From assembly GCA_023374045.1 (NCBI GenBank), contig JAIOTZ010000036.1, positions 37,861 to 101,860 on the forward strand: DNA of 64,000 nucleotides. Reading direction: 5' to 3'. Shown here in pieces: positions 22,100 to 32,700 of this stretch. Made by a program: the position numbers and the translations under genes. A model generated the notes under the pieces. The model did not search any database. It was given only the letters and a program-made list of their open reading frames with translations, and was not told where the DNA came from. This DNA is from Limonium bicolor (taxonomy: Eukaryota; Streptophyta; Magnoliopsida; Caryophyllales; Plumbaginaceae). Each line of letters begins with the position of its first letter. Within the stretch, counting starts at the first letter, position 1.

Positions 22100-23127
22100 A
22101 TAACTTATTTAAGGTTTTATAATAAGTTATGTATTTAATGGTAATATTTTATAACATATGTGGTAAATATGTTATTACCAAAAATAAAAGGTGTACAATG
22201 GTATTTTAAACACCCATGGGCTATTAGGAATTTATTGGGTTGTTTTTGGAATTAAAATGAACTATATATGTATAATATATAGTTATTATGTCATTATGAC
22301 ACTTTGGAGAAATAGATGGTGGAATGGTAAATACCAAGAGTATATGGGTTTATAAGGATATTTATAACCCTTTGGTGAAATTTGGAGATTTTTAGAATAA
22401 TATAAGAGTACTTATTAAGATATGTGTATAATATAGGTTTTTATGATATGGTAAAACTATATGTTATAAATAGGGCCAAATGGCAATTATAGAATAGCAC
22501 AAGGGCTGTTCGGAATTTACAAAAAATAACCATAGGTTATACTCTTTTATAAGTTAGAAATGTTATATTAAATGGTATATAACATGGTAAAGGGGTGATT
22601 TCTAAATAAAGGAAATTATGGTTTAAGGAAAAGTATAAGGTTTAATATATGCCTATGAGGCAATATACAATAGTTTTGTATAAAAACTATAGGTTATAAG
22701 TTAAAGGAAATAAAAATATCATATCAAATGGTATTAGTATTTTGGTATAACATTACATGATGTTATGTGGTCAAAAAGGGAATTTAAATAAATTCAAGGG
22801 CTATACCGAATTAATAAGAATTGGAAAATGAATTTTAGACTATGGTCTACAATGTCATAAATGTTATGACAATGATATGGTTTAGATGGAATTAATATAA
22901 GGAAGGGTACTCACATAAAATAATGTGACAAACTATAAATAAATGGGATTTATAAACTAAGGTGTTTATGGAATAAACCTTAGGGTTGTAATTATACAAC
23001 ATAAAATGTTACATGATATTAGGATAATAATCTTAATATAAGTTGTATAATATAATACAACTGATGGGAATAATCATCTAATAAAGATGATAAAATGTAA
23101 CATAAAATATAAGAGTTTATGAAACTC
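22100..23127 (+). other. Serial short hairpins in LTR2
   Basis: Consecutive, non-overlapping inverted repeats with different sequences. Examples: 22100-22130 (ATAACTTAT/ATAAGTTAT), 22151-22175 (ATAACATAT/ATATGTTAT), 22260-22284 (AACTATATA/TATATAGTT), 22289-22301 (TGTCAT/ATGACA), 22526-22540 (ATAACC/GGTTAT), 22670-22690 (ATAGTTTT/AAAACTAT), 22747-22766 (ATAACAT/ATGTTAT), 22985-23000 (GTTGTA/TACAAC), 23042-23061 (GTTGTAT/ATACAAC), 23113-23127 (GAGTTT/AAACTC). Some are expected by chance in AT-rich DNA. Confidence 0.6.
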
Positions 23128-25214
23128 ATGAGAATTACCTACGTGGTAAATATATACATACACAAGAATGATGTATATAAGGTGGATATATATATATTAT
23201 TGGTTGAAAACCATATGATTTAATGGTGGTGGTTATTTAAAAAAAAATAAATTAGTTATGAACTATAAGTTATGAATTTTAGAATGCAATATAATATAAG
23301 AATGCATGCATACATGCAACTATAGGTTACGTACTAGATGTGGATAAGATTAAAAGAAATATAAGGAATTAAACTTAACAGTTGAAATAGTTTTGACGTA
23401 CGCGTTTTAAGTAACAAAGCCGACTGTTTTAGAAAACCTGTAACAAACAACTGTAGAAAACAGGGGTGAACTGTCGGGGTTACTTATATTCGGAAATACC
23501 GGATGTAGTTAGTCATGGAGACTGACTTATAGTTTTAATACCGTTTAGATTATACTTCTGACAAGGACGCTTGACAAGCTAGCGGACCTTGCTGATTCAT
23601 ACTCCACCGTAATACGAACAGGGTGAACGGTATGTAAAGGGGTTTGATCCGAGTTGTCCTAAGGTTGTTCCTTGGGCTCGGATTTGGTTGATATAACTTG
23701 TATGTTGTTATGTGTCTCTGTTGTCTCTGAGGGCTTCCTCAGTTCAGACTTCTGTGTGATCTGTGATAAGATTGTTTGTCTGAATTGTGTAATTTATAGC
23801 TGCTTATTATTTACTGTTGTTGAGTTAACAGTATTGGTTCGTATATATGAACCATATATATAAAACGAACTAGCGGCTATGGTGCTATCTTATATGAAAT
23901 ATAAGGAACGTAAGTAAAACGTTGTAGCACTATGATAATAACACATACATATTATCTGAGACTTTTGTACGGAGCATTGGCCTTTTCTATACGCCGCTCT
24001 CGTATCTAACACTGGATCCCGAGTTTACAACTCCGGATTGGACTAATGACCTTAGTCTGCTGTGTTAGAAAATTTGGTAATGCGATGCGATGGTATAATT
24101 AATTAATTAATGGAATGGAAGTAAAGCCAAGAGGATGTGGCTCTTGGTGCGCGCTGTGATCACAAAAACAATACCAGGATGTCCGCGTACGGGTCCGTAA
24201 GTATCAAGAAAATTTCCCGTGAGCTAGAATGGCTCGTTGGTCGGAGACTCTACCGTTGGAGTGGCTACTGCCGTGGGTGACCCGCCATAATATATGGGTA
24301 ACTAGAGACATGTCGTTTTAACGAGACATTGTCACTAGGTATAACTGAACAACTAAAACAATTGAGACTTATACAGTGGCGAACAATACCATGGACGAGA
24401 CTTAATACTTGTTTATTATTCTCGTTGTTTCGCTTTGTTGTTCATTGGTTATACTTGTGGTTATTTTATTGTGTGTTGATGGTTGGATGGAGCCTACAAG
24501 GCTAAGGTAAATCAAATATGAAAACTGTACGCTACGGCGAATGTACATTGTACATTATATTGTTATTACTCGATACGTTCGATATATAAATGTTGTATGG
24601 AATATTAAATGAATGTTTGGATATTTGGATGGATGATTAACGTTTATGAATATTTGGATGGATGGTTATGTATATTATACATTTATGCTACAGTATTGTT
24701 TATAACTGTAAAATGGAAAGGCATAAAACCAATCTAATAATAAGATGGTTAAAATGACAAGTGACCATTAGGGTCCAGGCCCGGCATACTCAGCGTCTAT
24801 CGCTGATACTACACCATTACAGGTTGTTGATCATTGTCGGAGCTGAAGAGCAGGAACAGGGTAATTGGAGTTATACTTTTGTTACCACACATGGAGATGT
24901 TGTATAGCGACGAGGATGGTGAATTGTGTTATGGTAAGGTTGTGATATTCAGGTTTGGGTAGACGCTCACTTGTCGATGTTTATGATTTATGGATTTAGT
25001 ATGATGTATAGGAGTTTCTCGTTATCACTGCGGTTAGCAGTTTATTTGTATTGGAAGTTGGATGTAGTTTGGCTGCGTTGCTCGCATGGGCGAGTAACGG
25101 CCGGTGACACCCGAGTGAGTTTTGTAATTGTTATTTATTTTTCCGCTGCGAGACGTTTTAATTATTGCTACGTGAGAGATTATATCGTGTTTGTGGTGAG
25201 GGGTGTTACAAAAG

Positions 25215-25242
25215 TGGTATCAGAGCGGAGTACCGCTCTGAT
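25215..25242 (+). promoter_or_regulatory. Met-type primer binding site with perfect hairpin, unit 2
   Basis: TGGTATCAGAGCGG starts four bases after the LTR and matches the 3' end of plant initiator tRNA-Met. ATCAGAGCGG (25219-25228) is perfectly inverted as CCGCTCTGAT (25233-25242) around AGTA, so the PBS can be masked in a 10-bp stem whose 3' arm repeats the tRNA acceptor sequence GCTCTGAT. Confidence 0.92.
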
Positions 25243-26060
25243 GACGAGATAATAGGTTAAGACAGTGAGCTTAGGACTTGGGAAATATGGGAAACATTTG
25301 GGAGGTACGAGACGATTCGTCTTAAAAGATATTGTGTCTAGAACGCAAATTGCGTGACAGGTTAGCCTTAAGGCAACTTAATATCTATTGGTTGTGTACG
25401 GTAATTTACCGAGTATTTATGTGACATACTATACTACAGATGTCTGGTGGAACTAGAGAGCGTGGTACTGGTAGAGGTGGAGGCGGTGACCCCGGCATTC
25501 CAGGAGTTGCTGAGACGGTTGCAGCCGTTCTTGCACAGCTGGGTACTCAGATAGGAGGAGCACCAGCCCACCCGCCACAGCCCAGGGAAACGAACTGGCT
25601 GAAGTCAGTACGAGACCCGACCACCTACATATTCTGGGGAACCAGACCCCGTAGCTCTGGAGCGTTACATTGTTGAACATGAGAAAACATTTGAAGCTTT
25701 ACAGTACCGACGACAAGAAGGTCGCCATTGCTGCTTTCCATCTGAAGGATGCAGCCAGCACTTGGTGGAGGTTGGTCAAGGACCATCACCTGGCTACGCC
25801 CGACTTTTCGTGGGCTGCCTTTGTCGAGTTGCTGAGAGGGAAGTACTACCCAGCACATCTCAAACAGAAGAAGCGCCAGGTCCGAGACACTGACCCAAGG
25901 AGGTCTGACCGTGGATGAGTATTACGCTCGATTCATTGGTCAGCTGGACTTCATTCCCGGTGTGGATTACTCAGAGACCGTGAAGGTCGAGAAGTTCCGG
26001 AGAGGACTATTATTTCGCATTCAGATGGCGATGGGTGCTACCCTCTACACTACCATCCAG

Positions 26061-26140
26061 GTACCAACATGAAAGCCATAAGATTCTTTACTTACTACAT
26101 TACCAATTAACTTTGTGAGAACTTACCAAGGAGATTCCAG
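26061..26140 (+). other. Putative gag intron 1 (80 bp)
   Basis: CAG|GTACCAAC ... GATTCCAG|GAG. Reading through hits an in-frame TGA four codons in. AATTAAC about 33 bases before the acceptor could serve as branch point. Conserved at 15938-16017 and 36178-36257; degraded at 46322-46406. Confidence 0.7.
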
Positions 26141-26280
26141 GAGTGTTATGAGGCTGCCTCGAGGACGGAGCTAATGCTCCAGACTCGGGAAGAGACTCTA
26201 GGGGCAAAGAAAAGGAAGAACCCTGAGGAAGAGTCTGAGGGTGGAGGAGCGTCTTCAGGCGATAGCCAGAAAAAGGGAAA

Positions 26281-26355
26281 GTAAGGACTTATCCCACTCT
26301 AAATTGTTTACCATACTAAATATCTTATAAATACTGACCCGAAACATTTAAACAG
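26281..26355 (+). other. Putative gag intron 2 (75 bp)
   Basis: AAA|GTAAGG, a near-consensus donor, to TTTAAACAG|GAAG. Unspliced, the frame ends at TAA across the donor. Very AT-rich compared with the flanking exons, and ACTGAC could be a branch point. Also at 16158-16232 and 36398-36472. Confidence 0.75.
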
Positions 26356-26474
26356 GAAGTTTTTCCAAAAGAAAGGGCAACAAGGTCACAAGGGAAAGAA
26401 AGGGAAAGAGCCCGTCCTGCAGTTGACCGGCCCAGCTATTGATGCTAAGCCTCTGAGATCTGCACCTCCTAAGG

Positions 26475-26559
26475 GTGAGAACACCTACCTCATAAAGTCA
26501 AATGCAATCTTAACCTTTATACCACCAGATTTTAACTTAAACTTTAATACAATCATCAG
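26475..26559 (+). other. Putative gag intron 3 (85 bp)
   Basis: AAGG|GTGAGA ... AATCATCAG|GC. It is open through its length, but leaving it in puts the zinc-knuckle exon out of frame (85 is not a multiple of three); the frame then stops at TAA just before the first knuckle. Removing it joins GGC ACC in phase. Also at 16351-16435 and 36591-36675. Confidence 0.75.
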
Positions 26560-27130
26560 GCACCGGACAGCCCCAGCGCCATTTTTACTGTAAGCGTTGT
26601 GGGAAGGACCACCCAGGGGTCGACTGCGAAGGCCGCAAAGTCGAATGTCGGTGCTGCCACAAAGAAGGCCATAGGGAATTTGAATGCTGGATGAACCCAG
26701 AGAGCCGTAATTACAGGCCACCAAAGAATACTCAGAAGACCTCAGCTGGAGGATCTGGAGTACCACGAGGCGGTCAGGATGGCCAGACATCTACTGATGC
26801 TGGAGCCCAGAAGGGCAAGGGAGTAGATAGGGCATGAGTACCCTAACTCCATGAGACCGCTGGTGGAAGACTTTTACTTACTATGTTGTGTGCTTACTTT
26901 GAATGTTAGAAGGAGCTATGTTATAAGTATGTGGGAGTGTGTCATTGACCACTCGCCTTTTGTGTAAGACTTTGGGATTAGTTGTGTGTACTCAGTACCA
27001 ATAAGCTTTGAACCTTGAAGGATAATATATATGAACAGGATGTTAAGGCTTACATTATCATGTAGCCCATACTCGATGACACAGAGTCAATGAGACCGGG
27101 AATTACTGAACCAGAATTTCCACCTGCATG

Positions 27131-27209
27131 GCGCACTTGCTATTGCAAGCGCTATGACAGTAAACCACTGAAATTTCCATCTGCCTTGCGCACTTGCTAC
27201 AGCAAGTGC
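27131..27209 (+). other. Twin GCACTTGC hairpins, internal 2
   Basis: Same pair as in internal 1; the second (27190-27209) has arms GCACTTGCT and AGCAAGTGC around AC. A CAACTG microsatellite follows to about 27275. Confidence 0.75.
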
Positions 27210-27994
27210 AGCGACAGTGACAGCAACAGTAACAGCTACTGCAAATGCAACTGCAACTGCAACAACTACTACTTTTTTAACCTTTTATAAAAAAAAACTG
27301 GTTTTTTTTTCAAACTTTTTCATTCAAACCTGGAGATTAGAAACCTATGCAATTTGGAAGGACCGATAGTCCAACCACTGCAACTGGACACATTATACAG
27401 CCACTATGACTGTAAAAAAAAAACAACCAGTTTAAACGTTCGAGGAAGTTTCAGACAGAGCTACTAGCCAAATACCATCGGAGTATACTTGCATTTAATG
27501 CTAATCACTATTAGTGACACATGTTTAGTCCTTATGGACAAGCATACCCTTTGTAGATGCACCACCGTCAGTGAGGATGGTTGGGAAGTGAAGAGCCAAG
27601 TTGCTCAAGCTATTATGCAATCTGCAATACATCCAATTACATGGATGAGGGGACGAATATGAACTATGGATGAGATATGAAAAAAAAACAGGGAGAAAAG
27701 GAATGTGTGTTGTACTCAAGAGATAAAAAAAAGGGAGAAACGAGTTTGCTAAATATAGCACAGATCTTACTTACACCGAGCTGAATAACGCCGATTTATG
27801 ACCCGAATTACCACTGATGCCACCGGGGCAATAACATGAACTGTTAGACAAAAAAAAGCAGGAAAAAAAAGACAAAAAAGAGAAGAAGAAGAGAGAAAAG
27901 GAAAAAAAAAGAGGATATCCATCAAGGGGAGATTGACAAAAGAATACTTCACCACAACCGTGTGACAGACATTACCAGTTTACTAAACGAGACA

Positions 27995-28153
27995 TGGGAC
28001 GACCGCACTCCGATAGGAGCATGTGGGCCTGACAGACTTATTTATAAGTTATTCGGGTAAGTAGTAATGTATCAGTACGGTACCCCATGCAAGTAGACAA
28101 GTAGTGTTAGGAACACGAGAAGTAGTCAACTCCATTCTACGGACAGTAAGACG
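27995..28153 (+). other. Long block shared with family C internal
   Basis: From GAGACATGGGACGACCGCAC through GACAGACTTAT, GTAGTAATGTATCAGTACGG and AACACGAGAAG to CTACGGACAG it aligns by eye with 55170-55329 of family C with many identities. No open frame is shared, so it is a conserved noncoding or decayed coding segment of unknown role. Confidence 0.65.
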
Positions 28154-28500
28154 GATTACCTCGAAGATGGACGAGAAGAGCCGCAGTTAAACCAACGGGC
28201 TAAAGAAATCAAGAATTTTCAACAGGAAACAGTTCAAGGACAGGAACCCAAAAAAAAAGAAACAGGAAAACCCATTATGGACGAATAATATGTAGAAGCC
28301 TCATAAGGATCAAGCAAATGCTTGCAATCCAGAGGAAATCTACCAGATGATATGGACATAAACGCGTGATTACGCAAAGAGAAAAGATAAAGCTATATGA
28401 TAGCAGATACCTTAAGCAAGGAACAGTGGATTTGGAATGTACCACTCACAGGATAATTCGCACATCTTTTCTGCTTGACTCATTGGATATTAGCTGTTGA

Positions 28501-28560
28501 GCGTTTACGCCTCTGCACTCTGTATGACTGAGTGTTTTGGTATTGCACTCGTGCAGTTAT
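28501..28560 (+). other. Conserved 60-bp block, internal 2
   Basis: GCGTTTACGCCTCTGCACTC through GTGCAGTTAT; six differences from family C 56691-56750. Both small hairpins inside are preserved. Confidence 0.78.
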
Positions 28561-29111
28561 TAATCTAGTGGGAATGCAGAAAGATAAAGTGGATATCAAC
28601 ACGAGTGTGTATTAAAAAAAAGAAGAGGAACTACAACAGTGTGTCACTCCGGAACAAATACCAGGAGACATGGATGACAAACATCATCTTTGTGGACATT
28701 TAGGCTGGTACGTCTTAGTATTACAAAGACAAGTGCAAAGAGCACTAAGTACTAACAATAGCCAATGTCATATTACATCTCAAACTGAATGTCAGTGAGA
28801 GAAGACACACGCATGTATGCGAGTTATCCAAACAAGTGGATTCACAGCAATGGAAAAAAAAGAGGCAAATGGAGCCTGTGTTCATGGGTCTGCACCTCAT
28901 ACGGAGCGAGTGGGCCCATTAGAATGAATTTGGGAGAGAGCACAAATTGTTTAGTGCCACATCCCTTACGAATTGTAGAGCCCAGAAGGGCTAGAGTCAT
29001 ACCCGTCTCTCTGATATGAGGATAATCCACGAGTTGGAGAACTCTTTGAGAGCCAAGTATCCAGCGCTCCTTGTTGAGCGGCTGTTGTATACTTGTGGGG
29101 TACGGGGGCGT

Positions 29112-29134
29112 AACCCTTTTTAAGGGGGGTAGAG
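29112..29134 (+). other. Second PPT-like tract, internal 2
   Basis: CTTTTTAAGGGGGGTAGA, 18 bases identical to the true PPT context at 29708-29724 but about 590 bp upstream and followed by GCC rather than an LTR. Preceding ACCCTT can pair with AAGGGT-like bases of the tract. Confidence 0.7.
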
Positions 29135-29177
29135 CCTCTTGGCTGTGCACATGTGTGCACTAAGTTTTGTTTGTTTA

Positions 29178-29263
29178 GTATGCATTGCATACAAAAATTG
29201 GTGGTGTGCGGGGCATACGAGGTTTGTGTGGTTAGTGTGAATTATTTCGTATGCATGGCATAC
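29178..29263 (+). other. GTATGC/GCATAC hairpin pair, internal 2
   Basis: GTATGC-loop ATT-GCATAC at 29178-29192 and GTATGC-loop ATG-GCATAC at 29249-29263. At the equivalent place family C has TGTGC, ATA, GCACA (57443-57455), a different sequence that still pairs. Confidence 0.65.
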
Positions 29264-29725
29264 AGTGAATTGGTTTGTTTGTGTGTGATGTACACTTGTA
29301 TGTACGTATCTTACGAGATACCTGTATGAATGTTGTGTTTACACCAGGTGTGTAACACCTTGCTTATGCTATTTGTGATATGTATTCATATTGCTTTATA
29401 GAATGATTACATATGGTATCGCCTAGATACGAAATGAATCATTAGATATGGAATGTGGAACAATGGAACGTTATGGACACCTCAGGAAGGTTGTCAGGAC
29501 TTGTAGAACTGATAGGAAATAATGATGCTGATGGATCACCTATATCCATATATGATTGAACTAACGCCACAACGTGATGGCTATGTGTGTATAAGCGCAA
29601 TACGATGTATGTAAATGATATATCACATAGATATACATTATGGGAATAATGGGTAGTTATACATTTATATACTTACCTATTTGATTAAGAGACTTCGGGA
29701 CGAAGTCTTTTTAAGGGGGGTAGAT

Positions 29726-32700
29726 TGAAATACCCCAAACTTATTAAACATGGATTAAATATCTAATCATATTAATTAAGGCCTAAACATGCCTTAAAAG
29801 TCAACTGAAACAACAGTGGTCAACACAAAACAAGATGTTGCACCCTTTGACTGTTAAGGATAAACAAAATACCCAAATGAACTACTTAGGACCTAAAAAT
29901 TTGTCCTAAGCATATTAACACATTACTAAACATATTATAACCGTTGGGCAACACTCCAACACAAAGAAAAAGCACTTTCATGCTTCAAGGTCAAAAAGGG
30001 CAAAAATGTGCTCTAAGAAACCTTAAAGGTCTAATGACCTCTAAATGATATAAAATTGAATACCATGATCAAATATCATGTAAGGAACACAACAAAACCG
30101 TTGTCAAAGAAAACAGAGCTCAGAAACACCTGGCGACACAAAATGTGCACTAAAACTCCTTAAAGCACGTTTTTGTGTAATTGCCTTCTAAATTGGTTTT
30201 AAATGAGCTAAAAGGTTATAAATACCTTTAAATATGATAAAATATCATATTATATGATATTAGGAATTTAATTCCAGAAATTTACGAATTTTTACAAATT
30301 AATATTAAAATATTAATAAAACCCTAAAGTGGGGCCCGTTTGGGTCAACATTGACTAAGTTGGTCAATGTTGACCATTGACCACGAAATGGACCTTATAA
30401 ATCAGATTAATAAGGCTCCTAGACAGACCATGTGACAATACCCATGTGACAATTAAATATACACCTTACTTTTACATAAAATAACAAAAAAAAACAAACT
30501 TTACCTTATAAAACAAAAAGGTGGGCTCCACTTACCTTTCCCATGTGAGCCAGCTGATTTGGAGCCTCCATTTGCTCCTCTTTTCCCTTGTATTTCGGTG
30601 CTCCAAGCAAGAAGAAGACAAGGGAGATGAGTCACCTTACAATAAATGAACTAAAGTAACATTATTTATCTCATTTTTTATGCAAATTGGCTCCAATCAT
30701 ACCCTACCTTTGTCAATCAAGGATGGCTGCCCCCTCTTCTTGTCTCCACCGAATTCCCCTTCAATTATCAGCATCAATCAAGCATTGATGAGTCATCAAA
30801 ACAATAATGACCTAAAATATTCAAAAAAATGACTTTAAGGCAATATTAGGTCATTCTCCTTCATCCTTCCTCTTCAGCCGAGGTTGCTCTGTCCTTGAGC
30901 TCCCTTTGGCTCCTCTCCACCGTAGGTAAGAGTTCCAAGCTCCATTGGAGAGAGTTCATGCTCTAGGTAAGCTCTTAAGGCATAAAAATGCCCATTTTCT
31001 TCATCTTTCTTTCCTTTTTCGATTGATCTACACTCCAACCTTTTCTATACATCTATGTAGAGTGTTTTGGAGGTTAAATGAAGAATCATTCTCGGCCATA
31101 ACAAGATCTAAGGAGAAAATTTCAAGTCTTGACCATTTAAGGTAAAAATGTGCTTTAAGCTCATATCTTTTGATTCCCTTCAAGTTCGGCTGTGAAACTT
31201 GTTCCTAGCCTTTTTTCTTCTCCTTTACATGTTCAATCAGTTGGTTAGCCATTTGGAGCAAGGGTGGCCGAGATCCAAAGGAAATACCCTCTTTTAAGGC
31301 ATTTTTCCAAGGTAAAACCTAATAACAAGGTAGCTTGTTGTGATCTAGCTATTTCCTATGTCAATATGGTAGATCTAACACCTTGTGGTGTGTTTGATTC
31401 AGGCCGAAACCATCTTGAACTCTCCTTGCATTTTTAAGGTGATTTTTGCCTTAAATCTTACATTAAATTACTTCTTATGGTTAGATCTTTCTTGGAGACT
31501 AACTAGGCCTTGTTTGCTGTTTGAAAACATGCAAGAGAAGCTTTGGAAATTTTATCTAAGGCTGGCCGAATTCAAACAAGGAATTATTCAAGCTAAATCA
31601 AGGTATAAATCACTTAAACATTAACTTTGCTAAGTTAAAATGTTCTAAGCTAATTCTATATTAATTGCCGTGAGAGAACATGGTAATAAGGTCATTTTTG
31701 ACCTTAAAATGTTTAAAGAAATGGCTTAGTAAATTTATCTAAGTGATTAAGTAACATAAATGTCAAATTTAAGACATTATGTGGAAGTTTGGTAATTAAA
31801 TGGAAAGTGTGTGGTGAGGCCGAGAATTATAAGTATTTTGGGACATTTATGTGTAATTTATTTTGCAAGCCAATGTTTGTAATAAGGCCATGTATTTTAG
31901 GCCATTTTATTTATGCATTTACAAGCTTTTAATTAAGTTTAAGTAGTATAAATGCATTACCGAAAAAAATGGGGTCTTAGGTGTAATTAAATTAAATTTG
32001 GGGGCTTTAGAATAATAAGGCCGAAAATTAGAGGTAAAAAGGAGTTAAAATAAAGTTTATAAGATTTTTATAAAGTTTTGGGGTTAAATGGTGATTTCTA
32101 GAAAGTTTGGGTGCAAACCGTAATTATTAGGAATTAATGGTCAAGGAAATATTAAGGAGGTCAACATTGACCATATGCTAGGTTTTGACCAAAATAAATA
32201 AGTTAGATAACTTATTTAAGGTTTTATAATAAGTTATGTATTTAATGGTAATATTTTTATAACATATGTGGTAAATATGTTATTACCAAAAATAAAAGGT
32301 GTACAATGGTATTTTAAACACCCATGGGCTATTAGGAATTTTTAGGAATTTATTGGGTTGTTTTTGGAATTAAAATGAACTATATATGTATAATATATAG
32401 TTATTATGTCATTATGACACTTTGGAGAAATATAGATGGTGGAATGGTAAATACCAAGAGTATATGGGTTTATAAGGATATTTATAACCCTTTGGTGAAA
32501 TTTGGAGATTTTTAGAATAATATAAGAGTACTTATTAAGATAGTGTATAATATGGTTTTTATGATATGGTAAAACTATATGTTATAAATAGGGCCAAATG
32601 GCAATTATAGAATAGCACAAGGGCTGTTCGGAATTTAAAAAAATAACCATAGGTTATACTCTTTTATAAGTTAGAAATGTTATATTAAATGGTATATATA

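Larger units (their letters stand above)
19627..25210 (+). mobile_element. Family A LTR2 (5584 bp)
   Basis: Complete LTR from TGAAATACCCC to GGGGTGTTACA, bounded by PPT and PBS. It is noncoding: the longest frames (for example 20837-21037 and 21279-21518) recur in LTR3 and LTR4 only because the copies are nearly identical. A TATAAATA box at 20116-20123 could drive transcription. Downstream lie several AG|GTAAG-type splice-donor-like sites (20817, 20859, 21206), and 22100-23130 holds a dense series of separate short inverted repeats. An LTR of 5.6 kb is unusually long and exceeds its own internal region. Confidence 0.93.
25440..26837 (+). pseudogene. gag: gag-like gene, family A copy 2, with three putative introns
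   Basis: Capsid/nucleocapsid-type protein of roughly 385 residues when read as spliced. Exon 1 is 25440-26060, exon 2 is 26141-26280, exon 3 is 26356-26474 and exon 4 is 26560-26837. Exons 2, 3 and 4 are free of stops and join in phase: exon 2 has 46 codons plus 2 bases, exon 3 has 119 bases, exon 4 ends at TGA 26835-26837. Exon 1 has a Gly/Arg-rich start, then a Retrotrans_gag-like domain (TWWRLVKDHH, ELLRGKYYP). Exons 2-3 are basic and Lys/Gln-rich; exon 4 has zinc knuckles CX2CX3HX4C and CX2CX4HX4C. Small deletions near 25608, 25705 and 25880 break exon 1. Confidence 0.85.
25211..29725 (+). mobile_element. Family A internal region 2 (4.5 kb)
   Basis: Cleanest internal region. Order: PBS with hairpin, 200-bp leader, gag-like gene with three putative introns (25440-26837), then 2.9 kb without any credible ORF, ending at the PPT. 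No RT, RNase H, integrase or chromodomain motifs are readable in any frame, so pol is absent rather than merely frameshifted. Confidence 0.9.

Noticed and set aside
26838..29100. Possible hidden pol gene after gag
   Set aside because: No protease, RT, RNase H or integrase motif could be read in any frame in any of the copies; only chance frames such as the Lys/Arg-poor stretches near 27525-27761 on the minus strand.
29321..29400. Isolated small palindromes such as GTATCT/AGATAC
   Set aside because: Perfect but short, and no homologous pair was found in family C, so no evidence for conservation.
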